DNA of 52,317 nt. Source: Deltaproteobacteria bacterium. Lineage in GTDB: Bacteria; UBA10199; SPLOWO2-01-44-7. Each line of letters begins with the position of its first letter. Position 1 is the stretch's first letter. Below, one piece after another: positions 1-7,965 of the stretch. A model generated the notes under the pieces. That model did not search any database. It saw nothing but the letters and a program-made list of their open reading frames with translations, and was not told where the DNA came from. Where the stretch lies: the NCBI GenBank assembly GCA_023265595.1, contig JAHFSU010000001.1:1-52317 (forward strand). The letters run 5' to 3'. Both the position numbers and the translations under genes were made by a program.

Positions 1-1069
1 CTTTTTGTTCCACGGAACCCGGGACGATAGCTTGTGTTCTAAATGACGATCCGGCATTGCCAGCTAATGGGGCCCCCTGCGTTAAGGCATTTCCACCCGG
101 AAGTGTTGCCACTTTATCCTTGTCTTTGAAAGCAGAACCGGCGTTACCAATGAGAGGAACTCCATTGGTTAAGGGTACACTGTTTGTCAACGCACCCCCC
201 GTGTTGGCTGTCAACGGATCGCCGTTTGTTAATTTGGAAGGATCGTTGGCCGGATTTTTAAGTTTGCTCAAATCCGGTATTTGAGAAGGAGGCGGCGCTG
301 TCACCTTCGATTTTTCCGCCACGGGTGAAGGCATCGGCTTCCAATCCGCAGGGGGTTTCGTTTTGAACAGCATGTAATTATCCCAAACCGCGTTCCCCTG
401 TGGCGTTGCGACAATAATTTTTGTTGCACCATCTATGTTGGGGACGATGACTCTGATTTGAGTGGGAGAGGCGATATTGATGTTCCCCTTGATGCCGTTG
501 AAAGTAATCTCTCTTGGATTTTGTAAATTGGTTCCAAAAATGCTGATCTGATTATTTTTTTCTATCCCTTCTGCAGGATAAATCGAGGTGATTTTTGGAT
601 TGTTGCTGACAACCTTTAAAATCTGAGGTGTGGGAAGAATCGAATACGGCTGCGGGCTGGTGACCGGGCTAACCCTTGTGTCCGGGTATGTGTTGAGAGT
701 GAAGGGGCCTGTTTTAACCCCCATGGGGAGTTTTACTTTTATCTGGGTTGCAGAAACAACTTCAAAACCTTTTGAATAAGGGGCCCCGTTGAACGAAATG
801 GTTTCTATGACCCCGCTGCCGAAGTTTTCTCCATAAATGGTGATTGTATCGCCGGGAGAAGCGGTTGCCGGGTCAACGGCGTTTAATTTTATTGGAGGAA
901 GTTTCGGTTTTATTTTTTTCGGTGCGCATGCCCATCCGCTTGCGGTATCCGTTTGGACCTGTTCCATTCCCTCAGGACACGGCTGAAGTCTGCCGCCTCT
1001 TCTTGCCTCGGCCTGACCCATCAAAAAAATTCCCAAGAGCGAGACGAATAAAACAAAAATCTTTTTCAT
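1..1069 (-). CDS. Secreted IPT/TIG-domain protein (C-terminus beyond window)
   Basis: About 356 codons are visible; the 3' end runs off the window. The ATG at 1069 follows AAAGGAG at good spacing and starts a signal peptide (MKKIFVLFVSLLGIFLMG, cleavage near QAEA). A short Cys-Pro segment (CPEGMEQV...WACAP) follows. Two immunoglobulin-like IPT/TIG domains come next, around residues 62-145 (VDPATASPGDTITIYGENFG) and 155-230 (ITSIYPAEGIEKNNQISIFG). The rest is a low-complexity tail with repeated LTNG.PL / PLTANTGG / PLIGNAG units. TIG domains are extracellular beta-sandwich modules of surface and adhesion proteins. The tail repeat suggests a stalk or wall-spanning region (inference). It lies 13 bases downstream of the Cys-rich gene at 1083-2465 and is probably cotranscribed with it. 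Ligand and function are unknown. Confidence 0.85.
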   Translation of the reverse strand, partial: MKKIFVLFVSLLGIFLMGQAEARRGGRLQPCPEGMEQVQTDTASGWACAPKKIKPKLPPIKLNAVDPATASPGDTITIYGENFGSGVIETISFNGAPYSKGFEVVSATQIKVKLPMGVKTGPFTLNTYPDTRVSPVTSPQPYSILPTPQILKVVSNNPKITSIYPAEGIEKNNQISIFGTNLQNPREITFNGIKGNINIASPTQIRVIVPNIDGATKIIVATPQGNAVWDNYMLFKTKPPADWKPMPSPVAEKSKVTAPPPSQIPDLSKLKNPANDPSKLTNGDPLTANTGGALTNSVPLTNGVPLIGNAGSAFKDKDKVATLPGGNALTQGAPLAGNAGSSFRTQAIVPGSVEQK

Positions 1070-1082
1070 AAATTCTCCTTTT

Positions 1083-2465
1083 TTAATCCGCCTGACACGA
1101 TTGCAATGTCGGACTCCAATGCGCACCGGCGCCGCAATCGGGCGGCGCCGCTACCTCTTCCGCTTTATCCTCCACACACGTTCCCAATGTAGGACTCCAA
1201 GCCCCTCCAGAGCAGGAGGGTCTTGCCTCTTCTACAGGGGCCTCCGGTTGTCTCTGAGCCATCGGCTCTGAAGGCGGCGCCGGTTCTTCATAATAAGTCG
1301 GCTGTTCCAATTCATCTTGCTCCTCCGGCATCGGAGACGGAGGGGGCATATTGGGGCCATTACCATAATCAAAAGTGGTTTGAGTTCCGATGGGACGAGA
1401 AGCGACCGGCTGAGATTGTGGTTGGGGTTGAGAGGATGGTAACTGATTTTTCTGTTGCACGATTTGTTGTTGAGACGGCAACGGCTTTCGATACTGCTCC
1501 GGCAATGGCGGCAGTTGCGGCGGTGGTGGTGGAACGGCCTGCGGCTTCATCGCAATTTTTTGTTGCGGTGCTGCCGGCTCCCGGGCGAGGGCCGGTTGTG
1601 CAGCAATCTCTTTTTGTTCAAACTCTTTGGCCTTCTGTTCAAATTCTTTCATCTCCCCTTCCCATTTTTTGGCCTGCATCATTTCTTGTGCGGAAAGTTC
1701 CGGCCATTTTTGTTCCGCCGGTTTGTCAGAAATCGCCTTTTGAGATTTCGAAAGTTTTTGGGCAACTGTTTGCGGGGATTGAGGCAGTTTCTTCTCCGAA
1801 ACACCGGCTCCCTTCAAAATATTATTCAGTTTGTTAAAGGCATCCTGAGACTTCTTCAGAAATTCCTGTGACTTTTTTGCAAGCTCCTGCGATTTTTTGG
1901 AGGGGGCCGGTTTTTTGGCTACACTCTCTTGTGCACAAATCATCACGGCGCCCTGTTTTTTTGCCTTACCGGCACAACAAAAGCCGTTATCATAATGGGC
2001 GAGAATTTTTGTCCCGCCCGGGGCGCACAATGCCGCTGTACTCTCTGCCTCCTGACCCCCAAATTTTTTCATTCTCTTGCTCGGAACAAAAGAGAGATTC
2101 GCCTCTTCTTTAACATTATAAATATGGTACCACGCCGTTTTTTGGGTGATATCTTTGTAGACCTCTTCCCATTCCTTGGCACAGCTTCCGTCATTTTTGG
2201 TTTCCGAAGAGCACATCACCCCGTTCGGGTGTTTGAGACAACAGTTATCGTGTTCAATACTGCCGGGAGAAATCCAGCAATTGGTCTGGCCTTTTTCGAC
2301 TTTGGAACAGGCAACCATATTTAAAGGAGACGGTTTTCCCTTGACGGATCCGGGGACGGCGCACTGTTTTCCCACAGCGCCGAAACAATTCTGTTTTTGG
2401 ATCGATTTGGCAAAAACCGGAATGGCGAAAACACCCAACAGCAGAAGCAAAACCGCATTTTTCAT
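1083..2465 (-). CDS. Secreted Cys-rich, Pro/Gln-rich protein of unknown function
   Basis: The predicted protein has 460 aa. I place the start at the ATG at 2465 (AGGGGA upstream; MKNAVLLLLLGVFAIPVFA is a clean signal peptide) rather than at an in-frame start 31 codons upstream. The N-terminal ~170 residues hold about a dozen cysteines (NCFG, QCAVPG, HDNCCL, GFCCAG), so a disulfide-bonded domain is likely. A helical Lys/Gln-rich repeat follows (KKSQELAKKSQEFLKKSQDAF), then a long Pro/Gln region, and two similar C-terminal modules, CSGGAWSPTLGTC and CGAGAHWSPTLQSC. No family was recognised. The architecture (folded head, coil, Pro stalk, small Cys modules) suggests an exported envelope protein. 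It heads a two-gene unit with the TIG protein and is divergent from the TPR-barrel gene. Confidence 0.8.
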   Translation of the reverse strand: MKNAVLLLLLGVFAIPVFAKSIQKQNCFGAVGKQCAVPGSVKGKPSPLNMVACSKVEKGQTNCWISPGSIEHDNCCLKHPNGVMCSSETKNDGSCAKEWEEVYKDITQKTAWYHIYNVKEEANLSFVPSKRMKKFGGQEAESTAALCAPGGTKILAHYDNGFCCAGKAKKQGAVMICAQESVAKKPAPSKKSQELAKKSQEFLKKSQDAFNKLNNILKGAGVSEKKLPQSPQTVAQKLSKSQKAISDKPAEQKWPELSAQEMMQAKKWEGEMKEFEQKAKEFEQKEIAAQPALAREPAAPQQKIAMKPQAVPPPPPQLPPLPEQYRKPLPSQQQIVQQKNQLPSSQPQPQSQPVASRPIGTQTTFDYGNGPNMPPPSPMPEEQDELEQPTYYEEPAPPSEPMAQRQPEAPVEEARPSCSGGAWSPTLGTCVEDKAEEVAAPPDCGAGAHWSPTLQSCQAD

Positions 2466-2529
2466 AAGATCCCCTAACCACTTCCATCCTTTAAAACAAG
2501 GCCTCTGTTTACGTCGGGTGTTAAAAGTG

Positions 2530-2558
2530 AGGATAACATTTGAGAAAAAAAGTTGCAA
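2530..2558 (-). promoter_or_regulatory. Candidate sigma70 promoter for the Cys-rich/TIG gene pair
   Basis: On the minus strand TTGCAA (2558-2553) and TATCCT (2535-2530) are separated by 17 bases. Transcription would start near 2523, about 58 bases before the ATG at 2465. It is back to back with the promoter of the divergent gene at 2656. Confidence 0.5.
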
Positions 2559-2619
2559 GATTTGAGATACGTCAGATAATAATTTAAAAGATATTTTGTC
2601 ATGGGCCCCTATTGATCAA

Positions 2620-2648
2620 TTGACAGTCTTATAACGAAAAGATATTTT
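2620..2648 (+). promoter_or_regulatory. Candidate sigma70 promoter of the TPR-barrel gene
   Basis: TTGACA at 2620-2625 and TATTTT at 2643-2648 are separated by exactly 17 bases. The predicted start of transcription falls at about 2655, practically on the GTG start codon at 2656, so the message may be leaderless. Confidence 0.6.
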
Positions 2649-2655
2649 TCGCGTT

Positions 2656-4047
2656 GTGCTAAAAAAGATCGCCTGTTTTTTTATACTCCTTTTGTCTTTT
2701 GATGTCTTTGCCTCTCCTACCTCCAAAAAATTAACCGAAAAGGGTTATCAACTTTTGACGCAACACAAATTCGAACAGGCATTGCAATCGTTTCAGGCCG
2801 CTTCCAAAACAGACCCGAACGATGGGGAGGCCCTATTTTTCCAAGGGGTTGCTTTAAATCGCCTTGGACAGTTTGCCAAAGCAGCCGAAAAATTGGATGC
2901 GGCCCAAAAATTTGGGGGACACTCGGAATGGAATTTCGAACGGGGCTGGGCCCATTTGGGACTTCAGGAATGGAACCCGGCTATTCATTCTTTAAAAGCC
3001 TATGACAAAGAAAATCCCGGGCGGGGTCAAACTTCAGAATTTATCGGACGGGCCTATTTCGGGCTTGGTGACACCGAAAAAGCCGAAAAATATTTGAACA
3101 GGGCGGTCCGGCAAAATCCGGGTCTCAAAAAAACGGCCGATATTTATCTTTCAGAATTGCAAAAAGAGGGTCCGCAGACAAAAAAACCGAAAAACTGGAA
3201 TTTCTATTCGGATGTCAGCGGAACCTACAATACGAACGCCTTGAACTTGGGCAATGGCGTCACAAGGCCGGCCAATATCTCCAGACAAGAATCGGGGCTC
3301 GCCACGTTGGTGTTGGGAGGCGGTTATCGCTTCGATCTTTCCGATACAAACCAATTATCTTTTGGGAATCAAGCCTTCTCCAATATTTATGAGGTTAGCA
3401 GCCGCTTGAATCTTTTTGACAATTATACTTTTCTGAGATTTCGCCATGCATTGGATGCAAAAAAGGTTTTTGCCATCACATTCTCGAACGATTTTTCAAT
3501 CATACAAACCGCTAAATTCAGGAATCAGATCGGCGTTCAGCCGATATTCGGCTGGCGTTTTACCGATTGGCTTACCTCCGAAGTGGGCTATCTTTTTAAT
3601 TATGGGAAATATTTCTTCACACTGAATGCCCCCCAAAGACGAACGGGCAATGTGCATACCGCCTTGCTGAACAATTATTTTTCGGTTCCGGATACAAAAC
3701 TTCGTTTGAGTCTTGGCTATTCTCATGTTTGGAACCGTTCCAAAGGGACCGATTTCACCTATCAGGGAAACAATCTGATTTTCGCAATGACCAACCCGCT
3801 TTTCCGGAAAGTGACTGGGGAGCTTTCTTTCTCACAGGCATGGAACCGCTACGATAATGTCAACAGTTTGACGGCCGGTACAAGACGTAAGGACAATATT
3901 TCAAATGTCTTGGCCCAACTTAATTTTCCGGTGTTTGGAAAAGTAGACGGTTACCTCCGTGGCGGTTATACCCGAAACGGTTCGAATATCGCCGTCTTTA
4001 ATTATCGGGCGTACCAAGGGAGTTTAGGATTTGCGGCGGCATTTTAA
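2656..4047 (+). CDS. TPR-repeat outer-membrane beta-barrel protein
   Basis: The protein has 463 aa. A GTG start is followed by a signal peptide (KKIACFFILLLSFDVFA). Residues ~25-165 form TPR helices (KGYQLLTQHKFEQALQSFQ; FIGRAYFGLGDTEKAEKYL). From ~180 to the end alternating aromatic/polar strands fit an outer-membrane beta-barrel ending in a C-terminal Phe (GSLGFAAAF). Periplasmic TPR followed by a barrel is the layout of surface-lipoprotein assembly modifiers (Slam) and of exopolysaccharide export porins (PgaA/BcsC-like). With ~14 possible strands and no polysaccharide genes nearby, a protein-export or surface-assembly role is attractive but is inference. The small secreted-protein gene starts 10 bases downstream, so the two are probably cotranscribed. 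Confidence 0.85.
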   Translation: MLKKIACFFILLLSFDVFASPTSKKLTEKGYQLLTQHKFEQALQSFQAASKTDPNDGEALFFQGVALNRLGQFAKAAEKLDAAQKFGGHSEWNFERGWAHLGLQEWNPAIHSLKAYDKENPGRGQTSEFIGRAYFGLGDTEKAEKYLNRAVRQNPGLKKTADIYLSELQKEGPQTKKPKNWNFYSDVSGTYNTNALNLGNGVTRPANISRQESGLATLVLGGGYRFDLSDTNQLSFGNQAFSNIYEVSSRLNLFDNYTFLRFRHALDAKKVFAITFSNDFSIIQTAKFRNQIGVQPIFGWRFTDWLTSEVGYLFNYGKYFFTLNAPQRRTGNVHTALLNNYFSVPDTKLRLSLGYSHVWNRSKGTDFTYQGNNLIFAMTNPLFRKVTGELSFSQAWNRYDNVNSLTAGTRRKDNISNVLAQLNFPVFGKVDGYLRGGYTRNGSNIAVFNYRAYQGSLGFAAAF

Positions 4048-4056
4048 GGAGTTTTT

Positions 4057-4491
4057 ATGAAATCTTTCTGGATCGCAATGATGGCGAGTAGTGCGATTTT
4101 TATCGCTCCGAATCTTTTTGCCTGTCCCTCAGGACAAACCTGTCCGGCAGGAAAAGATTGTGTTGCCGATTCGACACTGTGCGTCTCTTCAAGCACCAGC
4201 ACTACTTCCAGCAGCGGAGGCACCTCTTCAGTACCGACAACAACAAAAGATCAACTGGGGCTCACCTTGGAACCGAGCAATTCCCTTGTTCGGGTTTTTC
4301 AGTTTAATAACCAAACAAAACAGTGGACCTTTTTCGATCCCCGTCTGGAATTTGAGAGTGTCAATACTTTGAGGTCCACCAAACCCGGAGACCCGATGTG
4401 GATTAATGTTTCCCAAAGTGCCACAGTTCAATTCGACGGCGATCAAGCCCCCATTCCCCTTGTTGAAGGGTGGAACCTCATTGTCCGTTAA
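4057..4491 (+). CDS. Small secreted protein with KDQLGLT motif
   Basis: The protein has 144 aa, with start ATG after an AAGGAG site ten bases beyond the barrel gene. A signal peptide (MKSFWIAMMASSAIFIAP, cleavage near NLFA) precedes a Cys-rich segment (CPSGQTCPAGKDC...LC) and a Ser/Thr linker. The C-terminal ~80 residues are a probable beta domain with the pattern FNNQTKQWTFFDP ... GDPMWINVSQS ... EGWNLIVR. The motif TTTKDQLGLT recurs as TNVKDQMGLT in the secreted protein at 4832. The family was not recognised. Its position suggests that it is a partner or cargo of the TPR-barrel protein (inference). Confidence 0.8.
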   Translation: MKSFWIAMMASSAIFIAPNLFACPSGQTCPAGKDCVADSTLCVSSSTSTTSSSGGTSSVPTTTKDQLGLTLEPSNSLVRVFQFNNQTKQWTFFDPRLEFESVNTLRSTKPGDPMWINVSQSATVQFDGDQAPIPLVEGWNLIVR

Positions 4492-4507
4492 AAAAAATCG
4501 TCCATAA

Positions 4508-4676
4508 AGGAATCTGCAGACGACGGTGACCGGCGCAATGGTATCGGGGACATCGTTCCACTATCTGATTGCAATGACTCCTTTGGGAAAACTGATCTAT
4601 CACTTTAATTGGGCCGATTGGCCTTTAGCGACTATAAAAGCAAAAGACATCTCCGAACACAATTTTTTGAATTGAT
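4508..4676 (+). other. Gap 4492-4831: short open frame, possibly a gene remnant
   Basis: The 340 bases between two secreted-protein genes hold one open frame of 55 codons (ending TGA 4674-4676; ATG possible at 4538) with protein-like composition (GTSFHYLIAMTPLGKLIYHF). It has no clear ribosome-binding site and no signal peptide. It could be a small gene or the tail of a decayed gene. The rest of the gap holds the hairpin at 4732-4766 and no other recognised feature. Confidence 0.25.
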
Positions 4677-4731
4677 CGGGTGATGGATGTTCTGCTGAAA
4701 ACTCCAGCAACTCACAACCTTTGGGAGAAGT

Positions 4732-4766
4732 TTTTGCGGGGAGCATATGGTATAGCCCCCGCAAAA
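4732..4766. repeat. Inverted repeat (10-bp stem)
   Basis: Arms TTTTGCGGGG (4732-4741) and CCCCGCAAAA (4757-4766) are perfect complements around a 15-base loop. No T-run follows on the plus strand. This is a possible weak terminator or REP-like element between two secreted-protein genes. Confidence 0.45.
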
Positions 4767-4831
4767 TGCCTCTGTACCAAAACCGGCAAAATAGTTTCCA
4801 TCTCTTTTTTTTTGAGTTAACATGAGGGGTG

Positions 4832-5560
4832 ATGAAGAAATGGCATTATACGGCTGTTGTTTTTGCAGGATGCTTGCTGTGGCATATGTCGGTATGGGCC
4901 GACCATTGCACCGAATCCTCGGCCCCTTCCGTCCCCCCCGCAGAAAATTCATCGAATGTCCCCTCGGCAGGTCCTTCCCTGCCCCCTGCAACACCACCCG
5001 CTACCGGTGAACCGACAAACGTCAAAGATCAAATGGGGCTTACTTTTAATCCCGATGCCAAAACAAACAAGGGTGGCGAATGGGGAAATCAAAATGGAAA
5101 AAAACCGTTTGGTCCCTCTGATTTTTTGAAAATGATGCGTGGTTATCTCGATTATGCGAGAAATCAAATAGCTATAAAAGAACAGGAATTGAAAGAGAAG
5201 GGTTTAATGAAAAAATGGAAAAACGAGAGCGGTTACAACAGGGCACAGGAGGAATATCGCGACAAATGGGAAGACTATAAAAAAGCGACAGATCAAGAAT
5301 GGAAGGCGGGGGATAAAGTCAGAGACCTTCAGGATCTTTCTAACCGAGCCGGTGGAAAGGACAGAGAACTGATCGAAAAACTGATCCAACAAGAAAAACT
5401 GAAGCCTGCCTATCAGGATGCCGTCGGTCACAGGATGGTTGTCGAGCAAGAGACAAATGATGCCGCCACGGAATTTGACAACTCGATAAAACGCCTCAAC
5501 GCGCTCGAAGCCAATTATCACTCTTCCCAAACTGCCGAGGTTCCCGAATTAAAACATTGA
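4832..5560 (+). CDS. Secreted coiled-coil protein with KDQMGLT motif
   Basis: The protein has 242 aa from ATG 4832; a GTG at 4829 is also in frame, but the GAGGGG site (4824-4829) fits the ATG better. Signal peptide MKKWHYTAVVFAGCLLWHM is followed by a short Cys plus Pro/Ser-rich linker and the motif TNVKDQMGLTFNP shared with the protein at 4057. Residues ~100-240 are charged and helical (EQELKEKGLMKKWKNESGYNRA), probably a coiled coil. No known family was recognised. The shared motif and co-orientation make it a likely member of the same envelope system. Confidence 0.75.
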   Translation: MKKWHYTAVVFAGCLLWHMSVWADHCTESSAPSVPPAENSSNVPSAGPSLPPATPPATGEPTNVKDQMGLTFNPDAKTNKGGEWGNQNGKKPFGPSDFLKMMRGYLDYARNQIAIKEQELKEKGLMKKWKNESGYNRAQEEYRDKWEDYKKATDQEWKAGDKVRDLQDLSNRAGGKDRELIEKLIQQEKLKPAYQDAVGHRMVVEQETNDAATEFDNSIKRLNALEANYHSSQTAEVPELKH

Positions 5561-5569
5561 TAAAAAAAT

Positions 5570-6004
5570 ATGGCCACTCAACGAATCGACATACTTTTAG
5601 CCGAGGATAATGAAGACGATGTGGTTATGATCAAAAGGGCATTGGAACCCGAGCAAAACGTTCCTATTCGGCATGTCGTTTGGAACGGGGAAAAACTGCT
5701 CGCCTATCTCCAAGGATTGGAACCGACCAAGGATGCAAGCAAATCGAACCTCATTCTTCTTGTCGATATCAACATGCCGAAAAAGGATGGCCTCACGGCC
5801 ATTCAGGAGATCAAGAGGGACCCCAAATTTAATCATTTTCCGATTGTAATTCTGACCACCAGCTAACGTAATGAGGACGTTGTTCGCGCCTATCGCGCCG
5901 GGGCTTCGTCCTACATTCAAAAACCCTCCAGTTTTTTCAAATTGCAGGAAATGCTTAAAAATCTGGTTTTTTATTGGACAAACATTTCCAAACTGCCCGC
6001 CTGA
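5570..6004 (+). pseudogene. CheY-like response regulator interrupted by an in-frame TAA
   Basis: A single receiver domain is encoded in one frame from ATG 5570 to TGA 6002-6004 (144 codons), except for a TAA at 5864-5866 (codon 99). The first part has the acidic pair E12-D13 (LLAEDNEDD), the phospho-acceptor D66 (LLVDINMPKKDG) and T97-S98 (VILTTS). After the stop the frame continues RNEDVVRAYRAGASSYIQKP..., supplying the conserved K118. The spacing matches Rcp1-type single-domain regulators if the stop replaces one residue. This looks like a recent nonsense mutation, although suppression, recoding or a sequencing error are possible. It starts 10 bases after the coiled-coil gene. Confidence 0.8.
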
Positions 6005-6088
6005 TTTTATCATCTACCGCGTTGTAGATTGACAAAAATAGCTACAAAACGGCGGCAAAGCGTGGATGGAACCTAGAAAAGGAGGAGG

Positions 6089-6131
6089 ATCCGAATTTAT
6101 CATCACATTCGGATAATCGCAAAATTTTTTT
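6089..6131 (+). terminator. Possible intrinsic terminator
   Basis: ATCCGAAT (6089-6096) pairs perfectly with ATTCGGAT (6107-6114). A T7 run follows at 6125-6131 after a 10-base gap. It is downstream of the regulator pseudogene on the plus strand. The stem is only 8 bp and the T-run is slightly distant. Confidence 0.4.
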
Positions 6132-6132
6132 G

Positions 6133-6206
6133 TGCGCCCGGCATGATTCGAACATGCGACATCTTGCTTAGAAGGCAAGTGCTCTATCCAGCTGAGCTAC
6201 GGGCGC
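6133..6206 (-). tRNA. tRNA-Arg(TCT)
   Basis: The 74-nt cloverleaf reads on the minus strand: acceptor GCGCCCG/CGGGCGC, D stem GCTC/GAGC, anticodon stem CTTGC/GCAAG with loop CTTCTAA (anticodon TCT), T arm GCATG-TTCGAAT-CATGC, discriminator A. CCA is not encoded. It decodes AGA, with wobble to AGG. Confidence 0.95.
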
Positions 6207-6210
6207 TAAC

Positions 6211-6238
6211 ATCAATATGGTGCCTGGCACCATATGAT
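6211..6238. repeat. Palindromic element with GGTGCC/GGCACC core
   Basis: A perfect 21-nt palindrome (6215-6235) has arms ATATGGTGCC and GGCACCATAT around a single central T. It extends to ATCA/TGAT with one bulged A. It lies nine bases upstream of tRNA-Arg (minus strand). The same core recurs inside prmC at 51972-51984, so it belongs to a dispersed repeat family. Confidence 0.6.
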
Positions 6239-6333
6239 AAAATAAATTATACGTCGTTGTTGTAGCATAAAATAGATCGAAACCAGAATTTTTGTCTTTT
6301 TGCAAGGGGAACTGTTGTGGTAACTTAGCAGAT

Positions 6334-7467
6334 ATGTTCAAAAAAACCATTCTTCCCCTTTTGAGTACCGCTTGCCTTTTCTTTTATTCGTCGCTCTTAG
6401 CACAAGAATCAAAACAGACTCCTACGTATGATGATAACGATGTTCCGGTCGACTTGAGTGTCGGTGAACCGAAAAAAATCAAGCCAAAGCCACAAACAGA
6501 AATGAAACCGGCTGAAACAAAACCGACCGAGGCGGTAAAACCAAAAGAGCAACCGGCGGCAACAGGCGCCGTAAAACAAGAAGCGCCAAAGCCGGCACCA
6601 GAGCCAACGCCCGCGCCAACTCCAGTTCCAACTCCAGCCCCTGTCCCAGCTCCGGCTCCCCTTGCACCACAACCGGTACCCGTTCCACCACCTCCTCTTC
6701 CTGTTCCAGCTCCGACGACACCCCCGGTAGCCGTTACAGCGCCGGCCCCAATTACCCCGCCGCCTCCCCCAACTCTTCAACCCGAGGGGACATTGACACA
6801 ACCGGCCCTCCCCGTAGCTGAGGTCCTAAGCCCACCGGTCGCACCCGTTGCGCCGCTTCCATCGGATGGCGGCCCGCAAAGAGATGCCGGCAGTGATTTG
6901 GCTTCTGCCTTGCCAATTACTTATGCAAAATATGAATCGCTTTTGTCGCCGCAAGACCCACTGGATACCTACAAATTTTATGCAAGGGCCAATGAAGGCA
7001 TCGGTGTTATTCTTACTCCTGGTTATCCTTCCACACAATTTGGCGTCGATCTTTTGGGCGAGGCGGGCGAACTCTTAAGTCAAACTCAAAGTTCACAGCC
7101 GGGTGCGACACTTTCTTTTCAAACATCGCCGCTCGACAAAAATGCAACGATCTATATTCAAATCCGGGATACCAATATGTCTGCGGCATCGCCTCTCACA
7201 GAACTGAGATCCTATACGCTGGAACTGAAACCGATTGCGGCAGCACTGCCCGTTGCGCCGCTCGTCGAAGCCGCTCCGGCGGCGCCTGTTGCGGAACAAC
7301 CGGCACAGGCAACAGAAAAACCTGAAGCAAAAAAAGAATTGGGGCCGGCCATTCCTCATTCCATGCTACTTTACGCAATTTTTGGTGCTTTCATTCTGGC
7401 CGCTCTCTTGACAGTTTTGATTGTCTTAAGGAAAATGAAAAAAAAGAAAGTAACGACGGAGGAATAA
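6334..7467 (+). CDS. Proline-rich envelope protein with a C-terminal transmembrane anchor
   Basis: The protein has 377 aa from ATG 6334; an in-frame TTG at 6292 would spoil the signal peptide MFKKTILPLLSTACLFFYSS. Residues ~40-190 are Lys/Pro then almost pure Pro/Ala/Val repeats (APTPVPTPAPVPAPAP), a stiff linker like that of TonB. Residues ~205-315 form a beta domain resembling pre-peptidase C-terminal (PPC) domains (SPQDPLDTYKFYAR ... GVDLLGEAGE ... IYIQIRDT). A second Pro/Ala stretch precedes a transmembrane helix (MLLYAIFGAFILAALLTVLI) and a Lys-rich end, so the C-terminus is probably cytoplasmic. The function is unknown. The stop codon directly abuts the ferritin ATG, so the two genes are probably cotranscribed. 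Confidence 0.8.
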   Translation: MFKKTILPLLSTACLFFYSSLLAQESKQTPTYDDNDVPVDLSVGEPKKIKPKPQTEMKPAETKPTEAVKPKEQPAATGAVKQEAPKPAPEPTPAPTPVPTPAPVPAPAPLAPQPVPVPPPPLPVPAPTTPPVAVTAPAPITPPPPPTLQPEGTLTQPALPVAEVLSPPVAPVAPLPSDGGPQRDAGSDLASALPITYAKYESLLSPQDPLDTYKFYARANEGIGVILTPGYPSTQFGVDLLGEAGELLSQTQSSQPGATLSFQTSPLDKNATIYIQIRDTNMSAASPLTELRSYTLELKPIAAALPVAPLVEAAPAAPVAEQPAQATEKPEAKKELGPAIPHSMLLYAIFGAFILAALLTVLIVLRKMKKKKVTTEE

Positions 7468-7965
7468 ATGTTGAATAAAAAAATGGAAGAGATGCTCAGC
7501 GAACAGGTACAGTTTGAAGTCTTTTCGTCCTACCTTTATCTGTCGATGTCGGCCTTCTGCCACAGCATCAATCTGAAAGGGTTTGGCCATTGGATGCGGC
7601 AGCAGTCCCATGAAGAACACCACCATGCCATGAAACTTTTTGATTATATGATCGAGCGGGGCAACTGGGTTTCTTTGTCCTCCGTTGAAAAACCCTCACA
7701 CCGTTTTAAATCGGTCCATGATGTGATGGAAAAATCGCTGGAGCATGAGCAAAAAGTCACCGTCCAAATTCACAAACTCTACGAGCTGGCCGGACAACAA
7801 AAAGACTATGCCACCCAAATCATGCTCCAATGGTTTGTCAACGAACAGGTCGAAGAAGAGGCTACCGTCAAGGCCATTATCGACAAACTGAAACTGATTC
7901 CGGAAAAAAGCAGCGCCATCCTCTATCTCGATAAGGAGTTGGGGAAACGCGCACCCACTGCCTAA
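7468..7965 (+). CDS. ftnA: Bacterial non-heme ferritin
   Basis: The 165-aa protein is of normal length for bacterial ferritin subunits, which assemble into 24-mers, oxidise Fe(II) and store the ferric mineral in the cytoplasm. The ferroxidase residues align by number with E. coli FtnA: E17, E50, H53, E94 and the [10 protein letters not shown] block (E126, Q127, E129, E130). There is no heme-binding Met at the bacterioferritin position that I can identify, so FtnA rather than Bfr is preferred. The start follows the previous stop with no gap. The 3' end overlaps the convergent sodC by 4 bases. Together with SodC this gives a small iron/oxidative-stress pair. Confidence 0.92.
   Translation: MLNKKMEEMLSEQVQFEVFSSYLYLSMSAFCHSINLKGFGHWMRQQSHEEHHHAMKLFDYMIERGNWVSLSSVEKPSHRFKSVHDVMEKSLEHEQKVTVQIHKLYELAGQQKDYATQIMLQWFVNEQVEEEATVKAIIDKLKLIPEKSSAILYLDKELGKRAPTA

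Noticed and set aside
1223-2565. Several 80-200 codon plus-strand frames
   Set aside because: They are antisense to the Cys-rich secreted protein, without ribosome-binding sites and with improbable composition; a product of that gene's biased codon use.
6078-6104. Strong AAAAGGAGGAGG ribosome-binding-like sequence
   Set aside because: No ATG, GTG or TTG at proper distance; it is followed by a hairpin, so it is not a gene start.
6168-6350. 60-codon minus-strand frame ending APVAQLDRALAF
   Set aside because: Its end is the translated tRNA-Arg gene; this peptide is a familiar artefact of tRNA sequences.
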